Positions 27,824 through 36,157 of a stretch of 64,000 nt of DNA are shown here, piece after piece. The notes below the pieces were generated by a model. The model was not told where the DNA came from, did not search any database, and saw only the letters and a program-made list of their open reading frames with translations. The translations under genes and the position numbers were made by a program. How positions within the stretch are numbered: the first letter of the stretch is position 1; each line of letters starts with the position of its first letter. Origin of the DNA: GWE2-40-63 sp041664345 (GTDB lineage: Bacteria > Bacteroidota > Bacteroidia > Bacteroidales > SZUA-534); NCBI GenBank assembly GCA_041664345.1, contig JBAYKX010000001.1:124001-188000 (forward strand), written 5' to 3'.

Positions 27824-28825
27824 TTATTTCTTCTTTTTAGTTTCAATTTTTTTTATTGCTCTTTCAAAGTCACTTTCTGCAATCATTATTTGTTGAGAAT
27901 CTTTAAACTTTTCAAATTCTCTTTCTGCATTTTCTTTTGCTAATTCGTGTGATATTGAACCGGCATTATTTAAAATATCCCTGTCGTTTAAACTTAAAAA
28001 CCCGTTTAATTTTTCAACCCAAGCTTTCATGTACATTGGGATTCTTCTCATTGCCTGTCCTTGTGCAAAAATCAAATATTGCTCCACTAGATTATTCAGT
28101 GATGTTAACTCGTTTTCATTCAAATAATTTTTGGCAATGGTAACATCTGTTTTTCTGATTTTATCACCACGCCATGAGGTTAATCCCATATTATGTTTTG
28201 AACTATCTACTCTCAGGTTAACTATTTCAGCAGCAGTTTGTCCTGTAATTGCCCAGTGTAATTTATTTTGTACAGTTTTGAAAAAATCAATACTGATATT
28301 CAACGTAGGGTCATAATCGACACTTGTTGCATAAATATCGGTTATTTTGCGATAAAATCGTTTCTCTGATGTTCGAATATCTTGTATTCGCCTTTCGAGT
28401 TCTTCGAAATAATCGAAAGGCAAATCCGGATTTTTCAACCGTTCATCATCTAATATAAATCCTTTAATAATATATTCTTTTATGTGAAGAGTTGCCCATT
28501 GCCTGAATTTTGTTGCTACGTGGGATTTAATTCGGTAACCAACTGATATAATGGCATCAAGGTTGTAGAATTTTTGTTTGCGTTTAACTTCCCTGTTTCC
28601 TTCTTTTTGAACTTGTAAGAAATCCTTACAAGTTGCTTCTTCTTCCAATTCTCCCTCTTCAAATATGTTTTTAAGGTGAATGGTTATATTTTGCGAAGTT
28701 GTTTGAAACAATTCAGCCATTAACTTTTGAGTTAGCCAAACTGTTTCGTCCTGAAAACGAACATCTAATTTTGTTTCTCCGTTTTCGGTTTGATATATAA
28801 TTAATTGGGATATATTTTCTTCCAT
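27824..28825 (-). CDS. RhuM family protein
   Basis: A 333-residue protein recognised as RhuM (virulence RhuM domain). It opens with the family pattern IIYQTENGETKLDVRFQDETVWLTQKLMAELF, an antirepressor-like winged helix with TSQNITIHLKNIFEEGEL. It continues with YNLDAIISVGYRIKSHVATKFRQWAT (KilA/Bro-like core) and ends with a helical Lys/Glu-rich tail. The family was first noted in Salmonella pathogenicity island 3; its biochemical function is not established. It stands alone between two gene-poor stretches, typical of accessory genes gained by transfer. Confidence 0.88.
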   Translation of the reverse strand: MEENISQLIIYQTENGETKLDVRFQDETVWLTQKLMAELFQTTSQNITIHLKNIFEEGELEEEATCKDFLQVQKEGNREVKRKQKFYNLDAIISVGYRIKSHVATKFRQWATLHIKEYIIKGFILDDERLKNPDLPFDYFEELERRIQDIRTSEKRFYRKITDIYATSVDYDPTLNISIDFFKTVQNKLHWAITGQTAAEIVNLRVDSSKHNMGLTSWRGDKIRKTDVTIAKNYLNENELTSLNNLVEQYLIFAQGQAMRRIPMYMKAWVEKLNGFLSLNDRDILNNAGSISHELAKENAEREFEKFKDSQQIMIAESDFERAIKKIETKKKK

Positions 28826-29033
28826 TTTCTAAAAAAATCAGGTTATTTATTAATCCATAAATATATAATTATCGGCATGTGCATTGGCAATAAAACAACT
28901 CTTCCCGCAAAGAACAGGTTTACTCACAAAAATATTTCATTTTCAAAGGTGTTCCCCGCAAATTAGCTGGGCAGGCAGTGAGGGCTTCGCCGTTGTGGGT
29001 CGGATGTTCATTTTATTTTTTTTCACTGTTAAA

Positions 29034-29699
29034 CTACAACCTTTTAAGCGATTGGCGGATCAATCGCATGGCTTCATCGGCAGTCATTTTTCCCAAAAGT
29101 ACATCGCGGTAATGGGTACTCAGGTTATCGCTATTCCCAACCATGTATTGACTTACTACTTCGGTAAACCGATAGGTGTTTTTACCGTAATGGTTCTGAA
29201 TGTAATAGGAGAATTCTTCGAATTGATCGGATCCAAATGAAACATCGGTAAGTTTCCCTTTAATACCGGTTGGGCATTTGGTATATTGAACCCACATTTC
29301 CGCAATGTCAGGTGTATTCATGGCCAATAAAAAATCGACGGCTTTATCTTTATTCGGTGAATTTTTTAATACAGCCCACATAATTTGGTAAGCTCCCGGA
29401 TAGAGGTCAACACTTTTAAAAGTGGGGAATTCATTAGGAATGCAATTTTTGGTTTTTTGAGGATTTTCTCCTTCCCAAATATTGTACATCCAGGCGCCAT
29501 TGCTATAGAGCAAACATTTTTCATTTAGTAAATCAAATCTCGAATCGCTCCACTTTACGTTTTCCAAATTAGGATCGCATGGGTTGTAGGCTGATATTTC
29601 TTCCAATACTTTCAATGTTTTTTGCCATGCCAAGAGCTTTTTTTCAGTTATTTCAACGGTTAAAAGCTCCTTCGAATCTTTTAATTCCGAAACATACAA
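29034..29699 (-). CDS. Extracellular solute-binding lipoprotein, C-terminal part (frameshifted gene)
   Basis: These 221 residues are the C-terminal half of a family 1 (sugar) ABC-type solute-binding protein. Typical segments are DLYPGAYQIMWAVLKNSPNKDKAVDFLLAMNTPDIAEMWVQYTKCPTG and DEAMRLIRQSLKRL. Homologous sequence extends upstream in frame (VPIHDATDWRTAFAIAYQLY) to the poly-A tract at 29769-29776, where it joins the N-terminal half. No permease or ATPase gene is nearby. Confidence 0.75.
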   Translation of the reverse strand: MYVSELKDSKELLTVEITEKKLLAWQKTLKVLEEISAYNPCDPNLENVKWSDSRFDLLNEKCLLYSNGAWMYNIWEGENPQKTKNCIPNEFPTFKSVDLYPGAYQIMWAVLKNSPNKDKAVDFLLAMNTPDIAEMWVQYTKCPTGIKGKLTDVSFGSDQFEEFSYYIQNHYGKNTYRFTEVVSQYMVGNSDNLSTHYRDVLLGKMTADEAMRLIRQSLKRL

Positions 29700-29707
29700 T
29701 TGATAAG

Positions 29708-30439
29708 CTATAGCAAAAGCGGTTCTCCAATCAGTGGCATCGTGAATGGGTACAATTTGTTCCGATGGTTTTTTTTATTGTAAGCATCTACTGCTTTTAC
29801 ATAGCTAACAAAATCATTGGCTGTCATGCCATATTGTTTTATATCGATACCTACTTTTTTTGCTACTTCGGAATTGCTCCAAAGAGCCCAATATTGTCCT
29901 TCAATAAACGGTCCTGGAATGATGCCTCCCCATCTGTTTTTTATCTCCTCAGATAAAAGCTGGGGTAATGTGTTTTTTCTGAATTCGGGAATGGTTGAAA
30001 AATCAACCAAATACTTTTTGGCCCATTCCTGGTCGTTGCTAAAATTGGCCACCTCTTCAAACTGGTCGTTTATTCTAATAATATCCCATTCCGGATTGGG
30101 TTCAACCATAATTTTGGATATAAACCGTTGATTGCTAAAAATATCAGTCCGATCAAAATAAATCTCTTCCGGAAATTTTAGTAATACGTTAACATCCTGA
30201 TTTTCGAATTCATACTTGCGCACAAAATCGCGTACCAGTTTCTCCCTTTTCCCTTCGTTTAACCATTGCCCTATAAACCTAACCTGCGAGGTAGGTTCTA
30301 TTTTTCTGTAATCATCAGTGTTTGTCTTAGTTGTTGCCTCATTGGTACAACGGCTAAAAAGTAGCACACATATATAGGTGAGTAAAACAAACCGAATACT
30401 TTTTAATACTATATTCGAAATTTTATGGCTATTTGACAT
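29708..30439 (-). CDS. Extracellular solute-binding lipoprotein, N-terminal part (frameshifted gene)
   Basis: The ATG at 30439 was chosen because it is followed by a lipoprotein signal peptide (SIRFVLLTYICVLLFSRC, lipidated Cys in SRCTNE). The frame open upstream to 30733 runs through a repetitive, non-coding spacer. The mature part begins like a family 1 solute-binding protein (VRFIGQWLNEGKREKLVRDFVRKYE, then WDIIRINDQFEEVANF). The true coding sequence leaves this frame at an 8-A run (T8 on the plus strand, 29769-29776). With one more A it continues as KPSEQIVPIHDATDW into the downstream ORF. The last 21 residues of this ORF are therefore out of frame. Confidence 0.72.
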   Translation of the reverse strand: MSNSHKISNIVLKSIRFVLLTYICVLLFSRCTNEATTKTNTDDYRKIEPTSQVRFIGQWLNEGKREKLVRDFVRKYEFENQDVNVLLKFPEEIYFDRTDIFSNQRFISKIMVEPNPEWDIIRINDQFEEVANFSNDQEWAKKYLVDFSTIPEFRKNTLPQLLSEEIKNRWGGIIPGPFIEGQYWALWSNSEVAKKVGIDIKQYGMTANDFVSYVKAVDAYNKKNHRNKLYPFTMPLIGEPLLL

Positions 30440-30753
30440 TATTGGTGGAAAGTGAATTTTTTTATCCCTTTTACCCCTCTGTCTCCCGATCCCGAGTACT
30501 CGGGAGGGACAAATTGTCGACATATACTCCCCCGAGTCCTCGGGGGCGTGAGACCGCCTTCGGCTAAGTTCCCCTGCAAGCAAGGGAGAATGCACTGATT
30601 GTGCGTTGCTGCCATATTTGTGATTTAGTGCAGCCCTACTCCCTCCTTTTACCAAAGGAGGGTTGGGGAGGATACTTTTTAATAAATTAAAACTTGTTTC
30701 CACACATTTTGTTGAATAATCAAATTTATCCATTATGAAGAAAATTTCATGAT
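30440..30753. repeat. Repetitive palindrome-rich spacer
   Basis: No real gene was seen here. It contains a perfect palindrome CCCGAGTACTCGGG (30491-30504), a hairpin CCCCCGAG-TC-CTCGGGGG (30529-30546), and a motif built on CCCTCC / GGAGGG arms (about 30641-30672) that encodes the spurious peptide PNPPLVKGG. The CCCGAG core is shared with the hairpin at 19880-19895. Confidence 0.55.
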
Positions 30754-32619
30754 TTATTTTACTACCATTCCTATACTCATCACTTTATCAACAGATCCAA
30801 TGCTATTTTTCATGGGAACATGCGATTGAATAAAGCGATAAGTGGCCCCATTTTTAATAAATTCGATGTTAATACGCTGATTCTGGCCGGCATCTACTTT
30901 CTGGCAGAACTCATGATACGCATCGTCATTAGCAAACCCCGATTTTAAGATGTCTTTAATGTTCATATTGGATTTATCACCTATTTTATCGGAAAACGTA
31001 TCAATAAATTGGTTGTTAGCTTCCAATACATTACCCCGAAGCTCATAAATTACTACGCAGTTTTCTTCTTTTACTGCTCTCCAAAAGCTGTTCATTTCTT
31101 CTTCTTTTCGGGCAGCTTCCTCCTTTATGGCGGTCATTTCTTCTAGGTTTTGTCGCACTTCCTCTTCTTGAGCCATCAACTCTTCGCGTTGCTTTTGCGA
31201 TTCGCTCAATAACCGGCCTGTCCGTTCGTTTACTTTAACATTGATTAAAGTGGATGCTAAGCTTACGGCCAATTTCTCAACAAATTGTATTTTATAGGTT
31301 TCAAATTGATTAAATGATACCAACTCAGTAACTCCCACTACTTCAGTATCGGCAAGTAATGGAACTAACAGTATGCAATTTGGATTTGCTTCGCCCAGTC
31401 CGGAGGTTATTTTTACATAATTCTGAGGAACATCAATCATATAAATGGTAGCTTTTTCGTAAGCTGCCCTGCCCACTAGGCTTTCACCAAACCGGAACTT
31501 GGAATCAACGGTTTTCCTCCTATCGTAGGCTATGGCAGCAGAGACTTCAAAATATAGGTCATCCGGGTCGGAATCGTTCAGTACAAATAGTGCCCCTTGA
31601 TTGGCATCCATATAATTTATCAATTCCGCCATAAATGTGTAGGATAGCTTTTCAATATTGTCGTTATCCTGACGAAGGATATCGGCAAAATTGGCCAACC
31701 CTTTGGTAATCCAATTCTGGGTATCAATTTCCTTTTGTCGTGCAATCTCCAGTTGTTGAGAGTGTTTTAAATTGTCACGCATATTCAACAACGACTTTCC
31801 CACTAAATCCTCATTGCTAAGTGCTTCATAATCGGCATCAAAATTTCCTTTTGCTATTTCATCGGCAAAAATAACCCGGCCTTCAGTTCCTTTGATAAGC
31901 TCATTGATGGATTTTTTTATCACCCCGATTTCATCGTTTTCATCAACGCTGAGCACTTCCACCGGTTTTCCTTTTGCTACTGCGGTAATGCGGCCTACGA
32001 TATCTTCAATTTTATTGGCAAACCAACTGTTGAATAGGAGAATGATTACCACCGAGGTTAAAACTATGCACAGAATGGAGCCAATAATGAACATCCAGGT
32101 AATGGAGTGTTTCTCATCCACAATACGTTCCATGTGTGCCTTGATAAAAAGATGGCCTAAAAATTTTCCATCTTCGAGCCGCAGCGGTTCAATGGCATAC
32201 AAATAGGTTTTTCCGTCTTCTTCTTTTTGAATAAAGGTGTTCTCCAAAGTTTCCTTGGTTAATGCCTCAAAAGAGTTTAAAAATGTAATTTCAGCAATTG
32301 ATTTATCCTGATATTCTTGATCCATGGAATAGTAAACTTTTCCGTTGGCACCAATAATCATGCAGTTATCAATTACTTCACCAACCATACTTTCCATTGT
32401 TTTTTTGTCCTGAACGGTTTGGTACCGGAGCATACCTTTTGCCATAAGATATCCAGGTGTCGAAAATTTTTGGTTTAACCCGGCATCTATTTGGTTTGTG
32501 AACCGGTTAATGTAAAAAACCCCAAGACCCACAAATGCAATAACTTGGGTCACAAGTATCATTAAACCAATTTTGTAGGATAACTTTTTTACCTTTTTAT
32601 TATCGGTTTTTTGTATCAT
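30754..32619 (-). CDS. Membrane sensor with HAMP, GAF and PAS domains, no kinase domain
   Basis: A 621-residue sensory protein. Membrane helix 1 is at about residues 19-36 (LMILVTQVIAFVGLGVFYI). A periplasmic Cache-like sensor domain follows to about 175 (SMDQEYQDKSIAEITFLN), then helix 2 (WMFIIGSILCIVLTSVVIILL, about 177-198). A HAMP region (VGRITAVAKGKPVEVLSVDENDEIG), a GAF domain (about 315-455) and a long Glu-rich coiled coil (QKQREELMAQEEEVRQNLEEM) come next. The C-terminus is a PAS-like domain (about 505-615). There is no histidine kinase, GGDEF, phosphatase or methyl-accepting output, so its signal must pass to a partner. A sugar-binding lipoprotein gene lies directly downstream. Confidence 0.85.
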   Translation of the reverse strand: MIQKTDNKKVKKLSYKIGLMILVTQVIAFVGLGVFYINRFTNQIDAGLNQKFSTPGYLMAKGMLRYQTVQDKKTMESMVGEVIDNCMIIGANGKVYYSMDQEYQDKSIAEITFLNSFEALTKETLENTFIQKEEDGKTYLYAIEPLRLEDGKFLGHLFIKAHMERIVDEKHSITWMFIIGSILCIVLTSVVIILLFNSWFANKIEDIVGRITAVAKGKPVEVLSVDENDEIGVIKKSINELIKGTEGRVIFADEIAKGNFDADYEALSNEDLVGKSLLNMRDNLKHSQQLEIARQKEIDTQNWITKGLANFADILRQDNDNIEKLSYTFMAELINYMDANQGALFVLNDSDPDDLYFEVSAAIAYDRRKTVDSKFRFGESLVGRAAYEKATIYMIDVPQNYVKITSGLGEANPNCILLVPLLADTEVVGVTELVSFNQFETYKIQFVEKLAVSLASTLINVKVNERTGRLLSESQKQREELMAQEEEVRQNLEEMTAIKEEAARKEEEMNSFWRAVKEENCVVIYELRGNVLEANNQFIDTFSDKIGDKSNMNIKDILKSGFANDDAYHEFCQKVDAGQNQRINIEFIKNGATYRFIQSHVPMKNSIGSVDKVMSIGMVVK

Positions 32620-32798
32620 AATGGGTAGTATTTATCAAAAATATAGTAGGTTCCCTTTTCGTTTTGTAGCGATTTAAAATTACAAAACCATAAAGCAAAT
32701 TCAAACTATTTGCCGTTTTTTATTGATAGGATTTCGGAAGTTTATTGAATGGCGTACTCGAATTGTGCGAAATATTAGGGATAATTATACATTTGTAT

Positions 32799-33557
32799 AT
32801 GGATAGGTTTACTAGAAATAGGTTACCCGTAATTTTTATACTTCTGGCTTTACTGGCATGCAACCGGTCAATTCGTATGGAAATAAAGGATTATGAAATA
32901 AAAATAAATGGGTGTCGGGTTAAACGGTTTATTTTTATTTCCGAATTCAACCCAATCTATGGAACCGATAGCTTACAGTGGTTGCAGGCTGAATACGATT
33001 CATTGTACCAAGAAAAACAGGCGGAATTAAACCAGCAAATACAAGAGCAAAACAAAAACCTTAATTCAGCCCGTAAGGAGTATGATACCATTGCCAATTC
33101 AACTATGAAGAAAGTTTACAAACCAATGCTGGATGGGATGGAACAGCGAATCATTCATCTAAAACATATTCAAGAAACCTATATCCAGAATCCGGAACAT
33201 ACACAATTCGGGGTTATTTCAGCAAGAATAAATTATTACCAGTTGAATAAAACCCAACTTTTGGGATATTGGGTACAGGTTTCCTTTACCGGCACTGAAG
33301 GACTTTTACCCATGAAAACCTATCAACACAACTACCTTTTTGATACCAATAAAAGGACTCTGATATCAACAACTAATAGGGTTTCCTATCGCCCAACCGT
33401 TGCTACAATTTCCTCTACCGTAATGGGAATTCGTTTTCCTAACAACCGACAACCCGTATTGGTGATCAGCAAATCGTCTTCGAGCCGGATGCCTCCAAAA
33501 TCGCGGTACTGGTTTACCTTGTCAAAGTTGATAAATTCGTGGTTTATTTTTTCCTGA
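32799..33557 (+). CDS. Putative lipoprotein of unknown function, C-terminus probably misread
   Basis: The ATG at 32799 gives a lipoprotein signal peptide (LPVIFILLALLAC, lipidated Cys in LACNRS); an ATG at 32745 adds 18 residues. The mature part contains a coiled-coil stretch (YDSLYQEKQAELNQQIQEQNKNLNSARKEYD, about residues 65-100) and a beta-rich C-terminal half. After about residue 195 the ORF runs antisense into aminopeptidase P for 172 bp, which is unlikely to be coding. A stop in the -1 frame at 33374 suggests the real end is near there, after a one-base indel. No family was recognised. Confidence 0.55.
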   Translation: MDRFTRNRLPVIFILLALLACNRSIRMEIKDYEIKINGCRVKRFIFISEFNPIYGTDSLQWLQAEYDSLYQEKQAELNQQIQEQNKNLNSARKEYDTIANSTMKKVYKPMLDGMEQRIIHLKHIQETYIQNPEHTQFGVISARINYYQLNKTQLLGYWVQVSFTGTEGLLPMKTYQHNYLFDTNKRTLISTTNRVSYRPTVATISSTVMGIRFPNNRQPVLVISKSSSSRMPPKSRYWFTLSKLINSWFIFS

Positions 33558-34774
33558 TACCACTTATCAATCAATGCCGGGATGAAATAGATACCGGGTT
33601 CATTGGTAATAACAAATCCTGGTTCCAGTTTACGTCCCAAACGCAGGTACGCAGTTCCAAACTGGTCAATGGGACGGGTAACCTCATCGTAACCCACATA
33701 AATCTGGCCTAAGTCTTCCATATCGTGAACATCCAGTCCCATCATGTGTCCTAAACCATGTGGGAAAAAGAGAGCGTGTGCTCCTGCTTTTACGGCGGCA
33801 TCCACAGCGCCTTTCATCAAACCTGCGTCTTTCAACCCTTGAGCAATTACCCGGGCTGTTTCCAGATGAACCGATTGGTAAGTTATTCCTGGTTTTGCAG
33901 CAGTAGTTGCGTAATTGTTAGCATTCAAAACAATCTGATAAATTTCTTTTTGCTTTTGGGTAAATTTTCCGTTTACCGGAACCGTTCGGGTAAAATCGGA
34001 AGCATAACCCATGTCCGTTTCAGCTCCGGCATCGGTAATCATTATTCTTCCGGCTTGCAGTATCTCCGTATGGTAATGGTTATGCAATGTTTGTCCGTTT
34101 TGAGTTAGGATAACTGGAAAAGAAATCCCTGCTCCGTGTTTAAAAGGGATGCTCTCAACAATTCCCGCAATCCGTTGTTCCGTTTCACCGGCTATGGCCA
34201 TTTTCATCGAAGTAACGTGCATTTCATATCCAATGGCACAGGCCTTTTCAATTTCATCAATTTCAAAGGCATCTTTTATGGAGCGTAATTTAATAATTGC
34301 TTTTACCAATTCCAGTGAACGTTTTTCATTCAGTTGGGTGGGATGGATTCCCAATAAATCGAAAAGTAAAATCTTGTTTTCAGCTCGGTAAGGAGGTAAA
34401 AAATGGATGAACCTTCCTTTCGCTGCGGCAGTTTTTAAAGTCTCAGCAAGCATTTTAAAAGCAGCTGATTTTCCAACACCCACTTGTGTGGCTTTATCTT
34501 TGAGCATCGGTTGGACTCCCATCCAGATGATGTCCTCTATTTCCACATCGTTGCCAAAAAGGGTTTCTTCACCGGTTTCAAAATCAATCACCGCGGCCAA
34601 TCCGGGATGATTAATTCCAAAAAAATAAAGAAAAGAACTGTCCTGACGGAAATGATATGTATTATCAGTATAATTCATGGGAGATTCAACATTACCAAGA
34701 AATAATCCTATTCCTTTTGTAACCAGTTTTTTTAGGTCGGCCCGGCGGCGGACATATACTTCTTTTTGAAACAT
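33386..34774 (-). CDS. pepP: Xaa-Pro aminopeptidase (aminopeptidase P, M24B)
   Basis: A 462-residue cytoplasmic metallopeptidase that removes the N-terminal residue before proline. The N-terminal AMP_N domain is visible (YVRRRADLKKLV, then FRQDSSFLYFFGINHPGLAAVID). The C-terminal pita-bread domain holds the dinuclear metal ligands: Asp in ITDAGAETDMGYASDFTRT (two Asp), His in FFPHGLGHMMGLDVHD, Glu in VITNEPGIYF and Glu in GGIRLEDDLLIT. Length is normal. It ends in a stop at 33386 that converges on the lipoprotein gene opposite. Confidence 0.94.
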   Translation of the reverse strand: MFQKEVYVRRRADLKKLVTKGIGLFLGNVESPMNYTDNTYHFRQDSSFLYFFGINHPGLAAVIDFETGEETLFGNDVEIEDIIWMGVQPMLKDKATQVGVGKSAAFKMLAETLKTAAAKGRFIHFLPPYRAENKILLFDLLGIHPTQLNEKRSLELVKAIIKLRSIKDAFEIDEIEKACAIGYEMHVTSMKMAIAGETEQRIAGIVESIPFKHGAGISFPVILTQNGQTLHNHYHTEILQAGRIMITDAGAETDMGYASDFTRTVPVNGKFTQKQKEIYQIVLNANNYATTAAKPGITYQSVHLETARVIAQGLKDAGLMKGAVDAAVKAGAHALFFPHGLGHMMGLDVHDMEDLGQIYVGYDEVTRPIDQFGTAYLRLGRKLEPGFVITNEPGIYFIPALIDKWYQEKINHEFINFDKVNQYRDFGGIRLEDDLLITNTGCRLLGKRIPITVEEIVATVGR

Positions 34775-35341
34775 AGCCTAAATTTTAAGATTTTTCGATG
34801 GGAGAAAATTACCATTCCTTTTTGTTTTTAGCAACTTTTAAAAATAACTTATGTAGCATATTCAAGTTAGAAGTCAGAAGAAGGAAGTCGGAAGTCAGGA
34901 GTGGGAAGACAGAAGTTAGAGATTAGAAAATAGAAAAAGCCCTCGTATGTTTGTGTATTTATTATTATTTGTAAAGTTTCAAACAAGCTGTTGTAGGTAA
35001 TTTCGGGGGAAAGTACCTGAAATGTATTGAGAATAAAGGTAAATTTAAATAATTAATACAAAAGGAACACATGGAAATACCAGATAGCCCTTGATAACAT
35101 TTTTATGTATATAGTCTTTCAGATGCAGCACCCATGATTTTTCTCTTTTGAGTCTGAATAGTATCTAAGAAATAAACTAAGTCGTTTATATTCAGCACAA
35201 TTTATGAGGAAAGAGGGCAAAGAGAATTTCTTTTCATGAAATATATAAAAACCTTTCCTTTTTTTACATTATTTTTAACCAAATCATTAAACTTATTTAG
35301 CAAAAAAATTGTTAACCATTCAACTTTAAAATATTTAAATT
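34775..35341. other. Gene-free AT-rich intergenic region with heptad repeat
   Basis: No credible ORF or RNA gene was seen in 567 bp. It includes a heptad-type repeat (34862-34935). The last 100 bp is the AT-rich leader of the small acidic protein gene. Confidence 0.45.
34862..34935. repeat. Degenerate heptad tandem repeat (GAAGTCA-like)
   Basis: Units CAAGTTA, GAAGTCA, GAAGAAG, GAAGTCG, GAAGTCA, GGAGTGG, GAAGACA, GAAGTTA and so on hold a 7-base register. It is the same family as the repeat at 23303-23345. Confidence 0.7.
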
Positions 35342-35542
35342 ATGGCAGTAAGTGAAAGTAATGCAAGGTTAAGGAAATTAATTGATCAGGTGATTGATGA
35401 CGGTGTTATTACTCATGAGGAATATGATAGCATCATGCATATTGTTACTGAGGATGGTCATATCGATAATCAGGAAAGAGCAATGATAAAACAATTGCAA
35501 GGAATGATTGAAGACAAAACAGTAAAGTTTAGAAAGGGGTAA
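35342..35542 (+). CDS. Small acidic helical protein, TerB/EF-hand-like
   Basis: A 66-residue protein with no signal peptide. It looks like two helix-loop-helix units: LRKLIDQVIDDGVITHEEYDSIMHIV and TEDGHIDNQERAMIKQLQGMIE. Each loop (DDGVITHEE, EDGHIDNQE) is acidic and resembles the turn of TerB-like or degenerate EF-hand proteins. Metal binding is a suggestion only. Homology to a named family could not be established by eye. It stands alone in a gene-poor region with a long AT-rich leader. Confidence 0.65.
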   Translation: MAVSESNARLRKLIDQVIDDGVITHEEYDSIMHIVTEDGHIDNQERAMIKQLQGMIEDKTVKFRKG

Positions 35543-35640
35543 TATTTTTTTTAGTTTTTATACCCAAATCGTTGATTTAAAAGCTATTATTTTATCAATT
35601 GCTTAATAGCATCAATTAGAGATTTCCGAATTTTACAAAA

Positions 35641-35976
35641 TTACAATTCATTGTATTTTTTATTGGAATTAAAGCTTTTTTCCACCGGGTATTTTATCGC
35701 ATTCTTGTCCACTTTTTTATTAATAGCATCCAGCAAATCTATGCCAAAATGTTCTGAAATGTATATTAGGTAAATAGCAATATCGGCTAATTCATCCTTC
35801 ATCTCTTCCCGGTTTATCTTCTCTTGCTGTTCCTTATCCTTCCAAAGAAAAAGTTCTTGCAATTCAGCTGCTTCAATGTTTAGTGCTAATAGCAAATCTT
35901 TAATCTGGTGGAATTGCTTCCAGTTTCTTTCTTCGCGGAATGCGATTACTTTATCGTGAATTTCGGTGTAGTTCAT
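35641..35976 (-). CDS. MazG-like nucleotide pyrophosphohydrolase
   Basis: A 111-residue all-alpha NTP pyrophosphatase of the MazG/RS21-C6 (dCTPase-like) type. The family metal-binding helices are visible: NIEAAELQELFLWKD (EXXEXXE-type) and MKDELADIAIYLIYISEHFGI (EXXD). It is probably a house-cleaning enzyme that hydrolyses non-canonical dNTPs in the cytoplasm. A second, different MazG-type enzyme is encoded at 39914-40255. Confidence 0.88.
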   Translation of the reverse strand: MNYTEIHDKVIAFREERNWKQFHQIKDLLLALNIEAAELQELFLWKDKEQQEKINREEMKDELADIAIYLIYISEHFGIDLLDAINKKVDKNAIKYPVEKSFNSNKKYNEL

Positions 35977-36157
35977 TGCTTTTTTGATTTTGAGAGGTTA
36001 TAACAATTACCAAAGTAAGCAAATTTTCTGTTATGGCTTTTCGGAATAATCGGTCGCACGGATATTTGAAACTATCATTTAGCTTATTTTTTTAGGATTC
36101 ATTTATCACATAAAATATAATTGCTACTTTCGTTTCTTTACCAAAACAATACCAACT

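Noticed and set aside
28884..29240. Plus-strand 118-codon ORF
   Set aside because: Its right half is antisense to the conserved C-terminus of the solute-binding protein, and its product shows no family pattern.
30440..30733. N-terminal 98-residue extension of the solute-binding lipoprotein
   Set aside because: The segment consists of palindromic intergenic repeats, and a typical lipoprotein signal begins at the internal ATG at 30439.
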